Positions 1 through 12,366 of a stretch of 64,000 nucleotides of DNA are shown one piece after another. Every line of letters starts with the position of its first letter. Within the stretch, counting starts at the first letter, position 1. The stretch covers positions 14,357,794-14,421,793 of the forward strand of contig JAEMBT020000009.1 in the NCBI GenBank assembly GCA_018873245.2. The letters run 5' to 3'. Both the position numbers and the translations under genes were made by a program. The notes beneath the pieces are model-generated. The model made no database searches and was not told the origin of the DNA. It was given only the letters and a program-made list of their open reading frames with translations. This DNA comes from Archegozetes longisetosus (Eukaryota > Arthropoda > Arachnida > Sarcoptiformes > Trhypochthoniidae).

Positions 1-1529
1 AATTTTCACGCAGAATTTACGAGGTTGATCCTGCGGATCGAAGAGAAGTCACTGAGACTTTTAAATCTGTAGTTGATAGAAAGGCAGTGTTATCAGCCGC
101 CAAACATGATTTGGATTCAATTCCCGAAGGGCTAAGTAAACATGGTATAGATATGAAAAAGTCAAGCAATTATCATATTTCTAAATTCGGTGGAGGAATA
201 GTTCCTTATTTCATACCTCTATCAAAATCATTCAATCAAAGCATTGAGAAGAACCTGAACAAAGTGTGAGTTGTATTTGTTAACTTTGAGTATTCTTTGG
301 AATATGTTCAGAGTGATTAAGAGGTGAGACCCATATATTTTGTTAGGACTCGACTCTCAAAGGTCAAAAGAGTAATTTTATGAGAGAAGTTTGAATTTCA
401 TGCCTTACACGAAAGAATTTGAAATGTTAGTTTATAGCTCAAATGTTTTGTTGAATATCTCGAAAATCCTATGAATAATAGTGACTAAATTTCGTGCACA
501 AATTCAAAGAATTTTCACTTCTGATATTATGTGCACGGATTTTTCAATCACCTAATGGGGCAGAAAACAGATAAAATTGAATTTTTTGTATTTTTTATAT
601 CAGATCAAAAGTGAGAAGCATCGTCATCGATTAACGCATACATGACCTCTGGGGGTCACCCTCTTTTATAGAGTACGGGTGTTACCACTCACTCTGTGCA
701 TATTCTTAAGAATATTCTTTCTATATAGTATCTCAAAGGTCCGTATCTTAAGACATGTTTGATATCTTTAATAGTTAGTACTTCACATGCAAAGCAGACC
801 TAAACACACTTATAACCTCAAACCTTTAAACAATACAAAAATATAAGCACCTAAAAAATAACTCAAGATATTCTGCGGACCTGTCGTGCAATGGTTAGCG
901 TTATAGACTTATAATCGCAAGACACGGTTCAAGTCACTACTGAAATCGTAGAATATTTTCAGTTATTTCAAATGTATTCTCAAAACGGAATATTTTTACC
1001 TTCAAATAGAAAAGTTTAAAACGAATAAACATGCTTTAGTTCAAAGTTTCATATTTTGTTTGCTAAAAAGGATGACTGTATTTGTTGAGCTATACTTGCA
1101 TATTAAATAAATCGCGCTATCATTATTTAGAATTTTCTTAGCAAACGGACTATTCGGACGCAATGTATGTAATTAGTATTATAGACATATAAAACCAGAA
1201 GTTTTTAGTATTCCTATATTTCTAGTAAAATGCAGTGATAGAAATTTAAAATGAAAATTTAAAACAATTACTATTTTTCTTGTGTGAATAGGATTAGCCG
1301 AACGATCGAGAGTGGAATATATGACAAATGGATGAAGGAAACTCTAAGATTTCGAAGAAAATATCTGTTGTCAACTTACCAGAAAACTGAGAAAAGCGAA
1401 GGAGAAATTACACCTTTCTCGATAGATTGTGTAAGCGTAGCGTTTTATGTTTGGTTCGTTGGTATCACTGTCGCTATTCTGGTTTTTATCATAGAATTAC
1501 GCTCAGTAATCAGAGTCTTAAGAATTTAA
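1..1529 (+). CDS. Ionotropic receptor (IR/iGluR family), 3' end: last two exons
   Basis: Partial gene; the 5' part lies outside the window. The penultimate exon runs from the window edge (frame starting at base 3) to 265 and ends at a strong donor GTGAGT. The last exon starts at 1292 after a TGTGAATAG acceptor and ends with TAA at 1527-1529; the phase-2 junction keeps the frame. The first exon resembles the second lobe of the ligand-binding domain, with a segment FGGGIVPYFIPLSKS followed by the typical IESGIYDKW helix at the start of the last exon. A charged stretch then leads into a hydrophobic segment (GITVAILVFIIEL) that fits the final transmembrane helix, followed by a short cytoplasmic tail. 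Known family role: ligand-gated cation channels in chemosensory neurons. Which IR subtype this is, and what it binds, cannot be told. The 1,026-nt intron is long for this window and holds a tRNA-like sequence. Confidence 0.85.
876..952 (+). repeat. tRNA-like sequence (degenerate tRNA or tRNA-derived SINE head)
   Basis: The stretch contains an A-box-like GTGCAATGGTTAGCG and a B-box-like GGTTCAAGTC at tRNA spacing, with CTTATAA in the anticodon-loop position, as in tRNA-Ile(UAU). The acceptor, anticodon and T stems do not pair properly, so I do not call a functional tRNA. It sits inside the ionotropic receptor intron. A tRNA-derived SINE or dead tRNA copy fits best. Confidence 0.3.
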
Positions 1530-4378
1530 ATTTAATGCAAAAGTCATACATTTAATCGGTCAAGGAGGCTACTAAACACTTCGAGGAGGACAAAGCCCTT
1601 TACCACAATTTTATTGAATATATTTACCAGAATAGAGTTTTAATATCTCCCAGTAGCTATGTTAACCAATTTAAACTGCTCTTGATGACGTCATCCGTCA
1701 CTTCCCATCCCTTATAAGTCGAATTAGACTTCCCAGAAATACAGTAATGGACTTATTAAATAGGGTAGGCGAGGGCGACCCGTAAAAACTGCCCAAAGCA
1801 CAGAACGTTATTATACGCTACATTTTATTAAATAGGTTTAGGCAATTGATAATGAAAATACGCTACTCGAAGGTTGTGAAACAAGTTCCAATGTACTAAT
1901 GAACTAAGCTTGATAACTTAAGTCTAATGATATTTCATAAGTGATAGGTGAGGTCAGATTGAACTGTTCTATGTTCAAGGTCACGTGACTGAGTCAAGTG
2001 TAGTGCCTATGGGTTGGATCAAATGAACATATATCGAATGTATGAGTTGACTAGGAGTGGACTCACTCATTTACTACAGCCCAACCTCAAAGTTCAATTG
2101 TGTCAAGACAATTTTCATCAATCAATTGCATGAGTATAAATTAAATGTTAAGTAATTTAACTCTTGATATATTGAATGCTTATATAATTAGGTAATAAGT
2201 GTTATATTTCATAAATATTTAGCATCTTTCTCTAGAACTCATGTTAAGGTTAGCATCTATTTAAGAATTTATCACAAATTACATAAATGCTATTCTTCTA
2301 GAGTTTTTATTAATCTAATTTAAAAATCTTAATTGTGTCACAGTGACCATAACTGAAACATGTATCTTATTCTCGCCATAATCTACATGTATTGAATATT
2401 AGTTTACCTGTACTAAGGTATGCAGTTCAAAATGGGAAAATTTTTATTTAAATAGTACTTTAAAACTTTAATATTATATTCGAATAAAATTCTTATCATT
2501 TTATAATTATTATCGATTAAAACAAAGCTAATTGGCGAATGATAACACTTCACGATCTGCTGCTTTGAAGGTTTTTGTTTTCACGCCTCTCAAGTCGTTC
2601 TGGCACATCTTTCATGGCATTTTCTAGCTCCAATTTGATTTTCTTTCACCAAATCTTCACTAAATTTATAAGTCTATAAATTAGAAAATATTCTTAAATC
2701 TATAATTTATAAATCCTATATAAATAGTATATTTAGGAATATTTTCTAATTTAAAATAACAGCAAAAGTTTTCCCTAAATGTTTATTTCCTCTATAGAAA
2801 CTGACAATACGTTTATGGAGAGAGTTTTGTTTATCACACGACATTTTAAAATTCTATGATTGATTAACCAGGTGATTAATAGGGGAACACAGTCAGATAA
2901 ATAAGCTTTTAAATCATATAACACAGGTAGGGATTAGTTAACTCTATCGAATGCTTAAAAGCTTTTAAAAATTATTCCATTTTAGAACTGTATAGCTTAA
3001 TATTTGATCTTGTTGTTTATGAATTTTAATGTTAAGAAAGGTAGTTTTCAACTATTCTAATTTCAGTTCAAATATTTCACTACTTATTAGAAACTTATAA
3101 ATATTATATTTTATGGTATAATACATTCTGCTTGATATTCTTGAAGTTATTTTACTGTATAACATGAGGTAAGACTCCTTATTTTTTCTCTAATTACGTT
3201 TTCATGTTTATTTTAAATACTTGTTGTATGTTGTTATGAGAGTTGCTTTTTAATCCTGGATTTTCCTTACATTCTTATCATTTTTATCATTCATGTGAAA
3301 ATAATTACATAATTAAAAAGTGTAGTATTGGCCAATACTACAAAATATAATTATTGAATCCGTGTGAAGTCAAAATCTTTGAATCAATATATATGTTTTA
3401 ATAACTTAGCCAAATTAGAGGTGTTTGCATTTACTTCCATAGATTGCAATTATTGATGTTAATTATTTACTTTTTCACATAATACATTGAATTTATAATA
3501 AGCTTCTCTCCATATGAAATTCAAAATAGAATTTTTTAGACTCTTCGAGGACTAAATATTTGATTATTTATTCCTCGATTGTCCTCTTCAATAACACTTA
3601 AATAGTGATCAAAGATACCAATCCTTTGATTACTGTACTTTCTAATTACAGCCGCCACATTATAATGTGCGAGTCAGAAAAAATAGAAATGGAAAATTTA
3701 ACAGTGTAAGTGGACGAGTGATTAGAGAATACTAATGTGCCCCCTTAGATGTTTTCATGATGTGAAAAATATCAAATCTTAATTATGTAGGGTTTGTAAA
3801 TAAAAGAATTTATTGTTAAATTTTCATAATGGACTCTATGGGAAAGTCAAAGTTTACAAAATAAGTTTTGCTCCTTTGTCTCCTTGCAGATGGGATGAAT
3901 TATATTTATATTTAGCAGAACAGCCGATTTTTTCGACTAAAGATCTGAATGGGGTTTTAACTCTGACCTATCTAACGGATTGAAAAAGATGGTCCACGCT
4001 ATAATGTTTTAAGTACTGTTATAAGGCTCTTAAGAAATACAAAGAGAAATTCTATTTATGTTAATAAAAAATGCGAATACATACAAGTATTTAATTAGTT
4101 ACAAACTGTAACATGAAGATTTCTTAATTTCGAACAGATATAATACACGAAATCTTATAATATAACTTCTGTAAAGTTGTATAGCCGGAATTGTGGAGCA
4201 CGCTGCTCACACCATCACGGAAGTAGGGAAATAACATTCACTACCAAAGGTACCTGATCCTGCGGGAAGGAAAAACTTCAAAAAGATTAGAAAACTTTAC
4301 TAATAGATTGGTTTGAGGAACATCTAGACCAGACATTTGTGCATTGTCTAAATAATTATAGTTCCATCCCTATCTTAA
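1530..4378. other. AT-rich intergenic DNA, no gene seen
   Basis: No reading frame with recognisable protein features on either strand. A local AT-rich imperfect palindrome lies near 2640-2755 (repeats of ATAAATT/AATTTAT and AGAAAATATTC/GAATATTTTCT). Nothing else stands out. Confidence 0.5.
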
Positions 4379-5529
4379 CCCTTCAATGTAACATTTTGGG
4401 AACTTCCACTAATGGTACTTGTGGATGAAAATTTTAGGCGAGTCTAAAGTCACCCTAAGGGTTGCTAAGAATCTACATATTATTAAACTGATGGCATCTT
4501 AACTAAGTGAAAGCAAACATGTAAACGCTTTTGATCTTATGGTCCGATGGCAAATTGAAACTTTGGAACTATTCTGTGATGTCTCTCATTCAAATAACAT
4601 AACAGATACGACAGTATAGTTCCAAAGTGACGAAATATAGAGATACATCAATTGAAGTTTTTATTTGAATGTCTGTATAACTCGCTCAAAACGCTCATTA
4701 TCATATACTTAATCCATTTCTAAAGAGTGGTATCCAGAATTTCAAAAGCTTACAACTCTTGAAGAGCTCAACCGGTATGCTTAAGACTTATATTTCTGGA
4801 AACTGTGTGCAAAAACCTTTGACATGATGTGCATATCACCGATGTTCATCAGTGGACCTATTGGAACAGATAATGATACGCACATCATTTCAATGGTTTT
4901 TGTACACAGTTTCCAGAAATATAAGTCTTAACTTCAAGAGTTGTAAGCTTTAAAATTTGGAACACCACTCTTCAAAAATCGATTATCTATATAACGACAA
5001 GTGTCTAGAACTCGCTATACAGTCATTTATTCAAAACTTCGCACATATAAACTAATCAGCCACGAGTCACACAGCTATAGTCTTACTCGGGAAATGCATC
5101 GATAACGGTTGCCTTATAGTATGACTGAATTTTCAATCACTATTTTAGCCTTCGGTATAAACTGTCAATGTTGAAAGCGTGTGTTATGTTTGATAGAAGA
5201 ATGTTGACGTAGTAAAACCCCTGACTCCCAAGTTTTGCTGCAGCACACTATGATTGGAAAGCAAACCTCTCCCCAGAACTTGACTTGAAGATAAGTACTG
5301 AAATCTATAAGACAATACTGATGCGTTTGGAACTCGTGATTGAAAAATGTTAGTCATAGTTAGTTTAAAAGTAATTAAAGCTGAATTCTAAAAAATAAAT
5401 TGTACAGTTTGATAGCCAGAAACTTCTGAGGAATACCCAAAATTTTTCAGATGTGACACGAACTTACGATTTTTAATAAAAATTTAAAGCTTAAATGGCA
5501 GATTTTTCAGTCATGGTTCCGCCGAAGGG
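4379..5529. mobile_element. Possible piggyBac-like non-autonomous element
   Basis: The stretch lies between TTAA at 4375-4378 and TTAA at 5530-5533. Its ends begin CCCTTCAATGTAAC and, on the other strand, CCCTTCGGCGGAAC, sharing CCCTTC plus scattered matches. TTAA target sites and CCC-starting ends are typical of piggyBac elements. No transposase is present. The terminal match is short and TTAA is common in AT-rich DNA, so the call is tentative. Confidence 0.35.
4723..4972. repeat. Long inverted repeat (MITE-like hairpin)
   Basis: Arms at about 4723-4835 and 4880-4972 are near-perfect inverted copies, including CTTACAACTCTTGAAG and its complement CTTCAAGAGTTGTAAG, and ATATTTCTGGAAAC and its complement. 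The left arm has about 18 extra bases (near 4763-4780) absent from the right arm. The loop is about 45 nt. No coding potential. It lies inside the putative TTAA-flanked element. Confidence 0.8.
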
Positions 5530-6835
5530 TTAATGTTTCATATACTGCACATTCAAAACATTTACTATAGGATTTTTTATTGCAATCATTCAAGTGCCGT
5601 ATAATTGCACTTTAAATTTTATTGAAAACGTGGACAAATTTTCTTAGACAGTTCAATAGGTCAGAGTTAATATCCTATTCCGATCTTTTCTCAGGAAACA
5701 AATTCAGCTCTTCCGCTTCAATATAGTGTCTTTTCCTATTTAAAGGGGACAAAGGAGCGAAATTATTTTTGAAAACTGGCTTCTTCATAGTATCTGTTAC
5801 AAAACAGAGCAACAATTCTACTGAGACGACACCATAATAAACAAATTACAGAGTAATAAAAAAATGTTGCATTCATAATATAATGATCTGACCTTTCAAA
5901 TTAAATTTTATTGGTTCTCATTTTCCACGCATTTAGGTTGCCAATTTTGCGTATTTCTGTTTCAATCCATGATCTCATACTAAACCACTCACATAAGTAT
6001 TCTTAGAAACAATTTTCAATTTTCGAGTCCAATTCCATGCGAGTTAAAGAGAAAATACATGGTTTTATATGAAGTCTTAGCTTTGCATTGTATTTCAAGC
6101 TGACACCTGGCTATTAAAACGTGGATTTGCATAGATTCGGAGTCTAAAGAATAAAATCGACTCAATCTGTTAAAGAGAAACTGAAATTATTTAGTCCATT
6201 GATCACCATTCCATGACCAGTTCATTGAATTTTTACTGGCCTTCTGACCTTGGATAGCCATAATTCTTTGGCCCATTAATTGAAAACACTAATTATTTTT
6301 TAGAAAACAAAAAAGTTTCATAATGAAATTAAAAGAGCCAAATTGAAATGAAATTGCATTCATGCTATTTTTGAGAGAATCATTAATAATATATTATTGT
6401 TTTAATACTGTAGTCACAATATATATAAACGATACCTAAAAATAATACAAGAACTTACAAGAAACCAAATTCGAAAACATATATTTTCAATTCGTTTCAT
6501 AAAGTCCTTAGTTGAAGTGAGTTATTAATTAATATTGTAAAAAGCAATGTAAAGCATCAAAATCTTCAAATGAAATGTTTACTCCAATTAATTTCATATT
6601 AAAGGTAAATTTGCTTTAGTCATAATTGTTTGCTGGTTCATAGACTGAAGCGTCAAATTTTCTGGCTTATTGTTACATAAAGATCGACGATCACTGATTT
6701 AGTTAATGCTGACCATTCATTATCACCTAATTCTCACTTGAATTAAGACACTATTGAGTGAAACAGATAATGAAATCATAGTAAATACCGATAAGTTCCT
6801 CAACGACATCGAAAGAGTCGATAATCTACTTTTAA
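5530..6835. other. Intergenic DNA, no gene seen
   Basis: AT-rich sequence without a supported reading frame, RNA gene or clear repeat. Confidence 0.45.
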
Positions 6836-7287
6836 CCCTTCGCCACAACTGTGTGGGGGGGGGAGTTAAATATTCCCAAATTTAACTTTAAAAATATCGT
6901 AAAAATCAACAAAATGTCGTGATTGCTTAAGAATTTAGATATTCCTCAGTCATATATCTAACTTTGAATGATCAAAACCTGATTAATCTGGACTTATAAC
7001 TCTATTTTAAAAAATTTTCTGGCAACATGTCTTTCTGAGGGCAGAAATTTCCCTTAACGTCGCAGCGCTGTGATGTTGCTACTGGCAACTTGAGCCACTG
7101 ATGACGCTGTAGCAGATAATATCTACAAATTAATTAATTACTTAATTAAAACTTTGGAAACAAGGGCTAACTTTGATTTGTAAATCATCATGACTAACCT
7201 AGAACAGATATAAAGCGTGAAAAACGTGGGGTAACATTTTACTCCACAGTTAATTTTATGTTTCGGAAGTTTAGCTGTGACAAAGCG
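6836..7287. mobile_element. piggyBac-like MITE with TTAA flanks
   Basis: A 452-bp segment bounded by TTAA at 6832-6835 and 7288-7291. The termini match as inverted repeats: CCCTTCGCCACAACTG on the left and, read on the complementary strand from the right, CGCTTTGTCACAGCT (consensus CYCTTYGYCACARCT). A run of nine or more G lies just inside the left end. There is no transposase, so it would be moved in trans by an autonomous piggyBac relative. Boundaries are clearer than for the 4.4-5.5 kb candidate. Confidence 0.6.
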
Positions 7288-7491
7288 TTAATCAATTTTC
7301 GAAGTTCGTCACGGAAATCATAAGTTTAGCTTTACTTCCAAACTATAATCTGAGAAATGGTCAGAAATAATCTGCGTAATTAGTGGACGATATAACAGAC
7401 ATTTCTATATAAGACATCAAATCGAAAAATTGTGTACTTTATTAAAATATATTCTTTCTTACACAACAAAGATTTCTGATTGAAGGCTGTA

Positions 7492-7998
7492 CTATCGAAA
7501 AAATAAATACTTTCCAAACTTTCTTTTCGCGCTTACTTATCTACGAATAACATGAATATCCACACAATCACAGTTTATAAATTATGAGTAAGTTATAAAG
7601 TTTTTTAATTGATAAATGAGATAACTTAAGCAATAATATCAATATATGTCAGAGATTAGTTGATTCTATTCCAAGAAGAATACAAAATATTACAGCAAAT
7701 GGAGGTTATACTAAGTATTGATCTTTGTTATGTCAATTTGTTCCCAAATAAGTAATGATTATTTGTTAATTACATTTGATACAAATCAGGTTTTGTAAGT
7801 TTTTCTTGAATTAAATAATTAGAAAGTATTTATAGTGATTAATCATAACTAATAGGTCAATTCAACTAATCAAATAAAAACCTTACTCAATAAACTTACT
7901 CATAAGATGTAAACATATAGTTATGTAGATATTCATGTTATTCGTAGATAAGTAAGCGCGTAAAGAAAGTTTGGAAAGTATTTATTTTGTCCATAGTA
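7492..7998. mobile_element. MITE with ~70-bp terminal inverted repeats, TA flanks
   Basis: Arms at about 7492-7562 and 7925-7998 are inverted copies of one another (for example TACTTTCCAAACTTTCTTT and TTATCTACGAATAACATGAA with their complements). TA dinucleotides flank both ends, which fits a Tc1/mariner-type non-autonomous element. The ~360-bp centre has no coding capacity. Confidence 0.7.
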
Positions 7999-8103
7999 CT
8001 TAATTATAACATTTGTGACGCCTTAATACTAATATAATTAAAATTAAACACATAAATAGATAAATTTTTCATATATCGATAAAACTTTATGAAAAAATAC
8101 ACG

Positions 8104-8657
8104 TAGAGCTGAGCATAAAAGACCTGAGATCTTTCAGGATCTTCGGACCTGAGGTCTTTTGAGGTCTAAATCCGGGCCTAGTACTCAATATTAGTTCAGG
8201 TACAGGTTTGAGTATTAACAAAATGGTTAGAGTCTAATCCATGTCTTTAGGAAAGACCTCTGAGTGAAGACCTCATAAAATAATATAAATGAGGGAAATG
8301 AATATTTATTTGGTGATAAAAATAAAATTTTAAAGTGTTTCAAATAGTGATGTCCATTAACCTCAACACACTCATGACTTTACGATACTATCATTAAGAC
8401 AATTAATCTTTTCATAGTTAACAAACACAATAGAAAATGACTTCGCGTATAAAATTAGATGCGAAATTATCCATATAAGCTATTGATATGCAATTTGATA
8501 CTTTTTATTAAAATAAAATATATTTCAGGTTCAGGTCAGGGTCCAGGTTGTTATAAGAGGTCCTATAAGAGGCTCAGATCTAGGTCTTCAAATGGGAGCC
8601 CAGGTCCAGTTTAGGTCTTTTGGAAATACCTTCATGACCGAAACCTGCTCAGTACTA
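8104..8657. mobile_element. Degenerate hAT-like MITE with AGGTC-rich interior
   Basis: The ends read TAGAGCTGAGCA on the left and TAGTACTGAGCA on the complementary strand at the right, matching at 10 of 12 positions. The two sub-terminal regions are full of AGGTC/GACCT motifs (AAGACCTGAG, GGTCTTTTGAGGTC, CAGGTCCAG). No target duplication is preserved, so this is an old copy. No protein is encoded. Confidence 0.45.
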
Positions 8658-9707
8658 CATAACATTGAATTACTTGTAGAAAAGTTTACAATTTTAAGTT
8701 TGCACTTTCTTCAGTTCGATAGCTTTTGCATTCCTTTTAACCCGGACATTAATCTTAGCTTGACTTAAATTTTTATAACGAGCTGTAGAGATGTCATTCA
8801 AAAATAAAAATGTGTTTCTCCATATTTTTCTTCAAATAAAGGGAAATTCACAGTAATTTCTGTCGAATTCTCTCTTAAATCCAGCAGTAATTAATTCTAA
8901 TATCACAAAATCTTGTGATTTATTGTTCAAGTCTGTGACATATTCTACGATCAATTGTATGAATATATCCTATAATTTGTTTAATAAGCTTCGGGTCTTT
9001 TGAAAATTTATTGTTGTTCCTCTTCAGCGAACACAGCCTTTACTTATAACATTTTTCTCAATTCTTCGAATTTATCTAAATCTCTTTGATAAAAATAATC
9101 CATATTAAAATCTCGGCTAAAATCTTATTTCTCATTATTTGTACCATAATAGGATGCGACCTATAGCTTATAATTATTTGCAGAATATAGTTCTCGATAT
9201 CAATGTCAATTAAAGTAAATATTTGATGTTATATCAATTTTGTGATTAATTTAATCATTAGTCTTGTTTAAAATATTAATTTGGATAATTTTTATATTAA
9301 AAGCCTCTCAACTGAGTTTGCGCTTAATTAACATGTTAGAGATGTTCACATTTCAATAAATAATATTCGGTAAGTCTTTTGTCCTAAGGAGTCACAAACT
9401 CATTAAAATATTGTCTTCATATCATCAATTGTATACACTTTAATATAAATATTAATACAATCTTTTGAAAATATTATCCTCTCAACCGAAATTTTCATTA
9501 TAAATGACCGTAAAATTTTCAGAACTATCCCCCAAACTATCATTTAAATAGTTTGAATAATTGAATATTCCTCTGATCATTGAAGGCTTGCAGTTCAAAA
9601 TTTCTGATAGAAATTAATTCTTATCATCCTAAAAAAGAGGAATAATTTTGTTTTCAATAACTTTGAGAAACTTTGATATCTTAATACTTATAAATCGTTA
9701 TAAGTAA
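8658..9707. other. Intergenic DNA downstream of the gustatory receptor gene
   Basis: Very AT-rich. No supported reading frame on either strand. It would include the 3' untranslated region of the minus-strand receptor gene. Confidence 0.4.
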
Positions 9708-11395
9708 TTAAACGGAAGAAAATCCGTAAGATCGGAACAAACTGACGAATAGGAAAAAAATGACTCCAAAACCATACATATGCTGCAAAATAAGAATCAT
9801 TCATATAATTAAAATGATTAAAATATTGAAAATACATTTGAATTACCTGATAAAAGCTAAAATTATTCAAAGCGAAAAGGTCCAAACAATAGATACCAAT
9901 AGTATGACCAGAAAGCCGTTCAATAAAATTCATTAACTATAATCAAAACACATTTACATTAATTGACGCGTATGTTGACTTACAAATAATATTTAAGAAT
10001 TAAATTTTAAAAATTAAAATTTTACGGGCTTTCTACTTATTTTGATGAAAATATCTGAACTTATTTCTGTGAATATAGTATAACCTCAAAAGAACTTAGC
10101 TATAAAAATAGTTTTAGTTTTACTATTTCGAAACTATTTATTCGAAGATTTATATGATATCTTCCTATAAATCAATAATTTTTACCTTTAATTTATCGAA
10201 AAGTGCAAACTTTCTCTTAACAATCATTGAAATGATAGTATTATAGGAGCGATGTGCTTCAGTTGATAAACTTGCACACGAAATTAATATTAAATATTTC
10301 ATTAACATAATACAAGCCACGTTATTCATTAAAATGAATTTGACATAAGTATGAGAATCGGTGAAAATCACAGTATAAAGTATAACATTCATAGCAACTA
10401 TTTCAACAAAATAATGGATAGCCAATACATATTTGAAAAAATGATTGCATTGATCTGTGATGACAGTCACTTTATTGTGAACTTGTATTAAGTCCAACAA
10501 GTTCTTAGATTTTCTGTCGGAAAGCCTTCTGAAGAAATGGTTTGTTATCTGTTCAAATAGTTGTTTGAGATAGAGTGTCACCGAAAGAAATGTTATAAAT
10601 GTTGTGAAACTGACATAACACATTTTCGAAATCCACAAAATACCCAAAATAAACCAAATTATTTGTAAACATAAAGAGTAATCATATTGTTGAGACACAT
10701 ATGCAATTGTACTGAAAATTGCAATAACTAATGCGTAAGACAATATAATGATAGGACAAATAAGCTTATAAATGAATATTTGTTTGATTTTACATTTGAT
10801 CTTAAATTCCTTTAACTTTTGTGATGAGAGGCAATGATCTGAATCATTTTTCAGAGCATTTAAATGATGAATAAAATACAAATTGTGATTTCTTTCAGCT
10901 TGTAATAAGAAATGATAAATGTAAATCAAATAATATATCAAAAATTAAGATCTTTTTATACTCACCGACAATGAATTGTATTCTAAATAATAAACATATA
11001 AACGTAGCAACTAATTGAATGAAATTCAATAAAACTCGTTGATTTGTTAAATAAAGCATATCTCCAGTTAATATCCATATATTTGGATCCGATATCAAGA
11101 CTCCGATCAAGAATCGAATAGCAAACAATAATAAAAATATACTTTCAAGTATTGAAAGTAATTTTCTTTTAGTATTTGGTTTGATTTGTTTGATATAATC
11201 TTCAAAATTTGTTGTTAATAATGATTCTCTAACTAAAATGTTCTCGATTTCATTAATTGAGTCGACTTTTCTTAAATCAAAGTAATCGTTTATTTTTATT
11301 TTGGTCTCACGAATTATTAAACTTATTTTTCTTATATCAAAAAAAGATTTTATGTTTATTAAGAAACTTATAATAAATTTAAGAATCTGTTTCAT
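9708..11395 (-). CDS. Gustatory receptor-like seven-transmembrane protein, four exons
   Basis: Exons (minus strand): 11395-10966, 10898-10186, 9936-9847, 9782-9708. Donors read GTGAGT, GTAAAA and GTAATT; acceptors read TTACAAG, TTATAG and TTTTGCAG. Phases are 1, 0, 0, and the joined length is 1,308 nt, giving about 435 residues, normal for the family. The first exon begins MKQILKF and carries the first hydrophobic helices. The second exon holds several more helices plus the long intracellular part. The third exon carries the family-typical end segment (ERLSGHTIGIYCLDLF, then FYQ), and the fourth gives the last helix and a short tail ending FSSV. Family knowledge: insect/chelicerate gustatory receptors are ligand-gated cation channels in chemosensory neurons. 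Ligand unknown. No lesion seen, so it looks functional. The short terminal exons after a long exon are the usual gene structure in this family. Confidence 0.85.
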
Positions 11396-12079
11396 GACTT
11401 AAGCTCAATCAACCACAATTATACTGAAAATAAAAATAAAAATCTTTCATATTCAAAATATGAATCATAATTAATTAGTTTATTGCGTGGATTTTCTTAC
11501 TTTATATTATTATATTGTGCTCATTAGCATTAATCAAATTCATTAATCAGTGATTTCAGTTCATTAATTATGAAATAATAGCTCATATTTTTTATAACTT
11601 TTAGATTAATTATTATTAATATCACTACATTTTCAAAAACTATTACAGTTCTATGAATTTGTGACGTCAATAAAACTGAAAATTTATTACCGTCAAAGAA
11701 TTTTTGATTTTGGACTTGAATTTGAATCTGAAACTTTTTCGATGACTTTATATTGATTAATAAGATTATTAAAAAAATAACTATTTTTCCGTTCAATAAA
11801 TAAATCATTATTCAAGTAATATTGATTTGAATTGTGAAAGTATCGTTAAATGAACATTTGATGTATACCCTATGATAGAGTATGTCTTTATATCACGAGA
11901 AAGCTTTACTTTTAAGTTAGAAAATTTCTGACGTGTCACAAATAATTGTATCCATCATATATTCTGATCCATAAAGAACTATATTTTATAAGAAACTGCA
12001 TAAACTCGACTATTAATATAAATCTAAAATTAAAACTTACGATCGGTGAAACTATTAATAAACCAACCACTGATATTAT
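11396..12079. other. 5' flank of the gustatory receptor gene
   Basis: Contains a 92-codon minus-strand open frame (11808-11530) of low complexity and hydrophobic composition with no family features; I do not call it a gene. The rest is AT-rich and would include the receptor promoter, but no specific element is recognised. Confidence 0.35.
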
Positions 12080-12366
12080 TAGCGTTCCCAACTGTCAGCG
12101 TTCTCGCTGACAGTCCGCGTTTTAGACTCCCAATTTTGATGAGGTCAGCGGTCACCAGTCGGTGGACTGGGTCTCCGTTGACATCACTATGTCAGTGGAA
12201 ATGATTATTAACTTAAATACTAAACACAGTATAATATATCTAATAATGTCTAAACCGAAAATTTAATAAAAATTGTTGTCAGCGATTTCAGCGATTTTTC
12301 TTTTTCCTTTTCTTTTTATTTTTCCCTTTTTTCAGCGAATGTTTCCGAAAAAAGTTGACAACGCTA
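12080..12366. mobile_element. Short hAT-type MITE with near-perfect 8-bp target duplication
   Basis: A 287-bp element. The ends are TAGCGTTCCCAAC and, on the opposite strand, TAGCGTTGTCAAC. It is flanked by GATATTAT (12072-12079) and GATATTAC (12367-12374), a 7-of-8 match as expected of a hAT target duplication. Inside the left end is a perfect 10-bp hairpin, ACTGTCAGCG with loop TTCT (12091-12114). No coding capacity. Confidence 0.65.

Noticed and set aside
876-952. Functional tRNA-Ile(UAU)
   Set aside because: The A and B boxes look right but the stems do not pair; kept only as a tRNA-like repeat.
11530-11808. Extra upstream exon of the gustatory receptor
   Set aside because: The receptor already has a normal start and full length; the frame is low-complexity with no convincing splice sites joining it.
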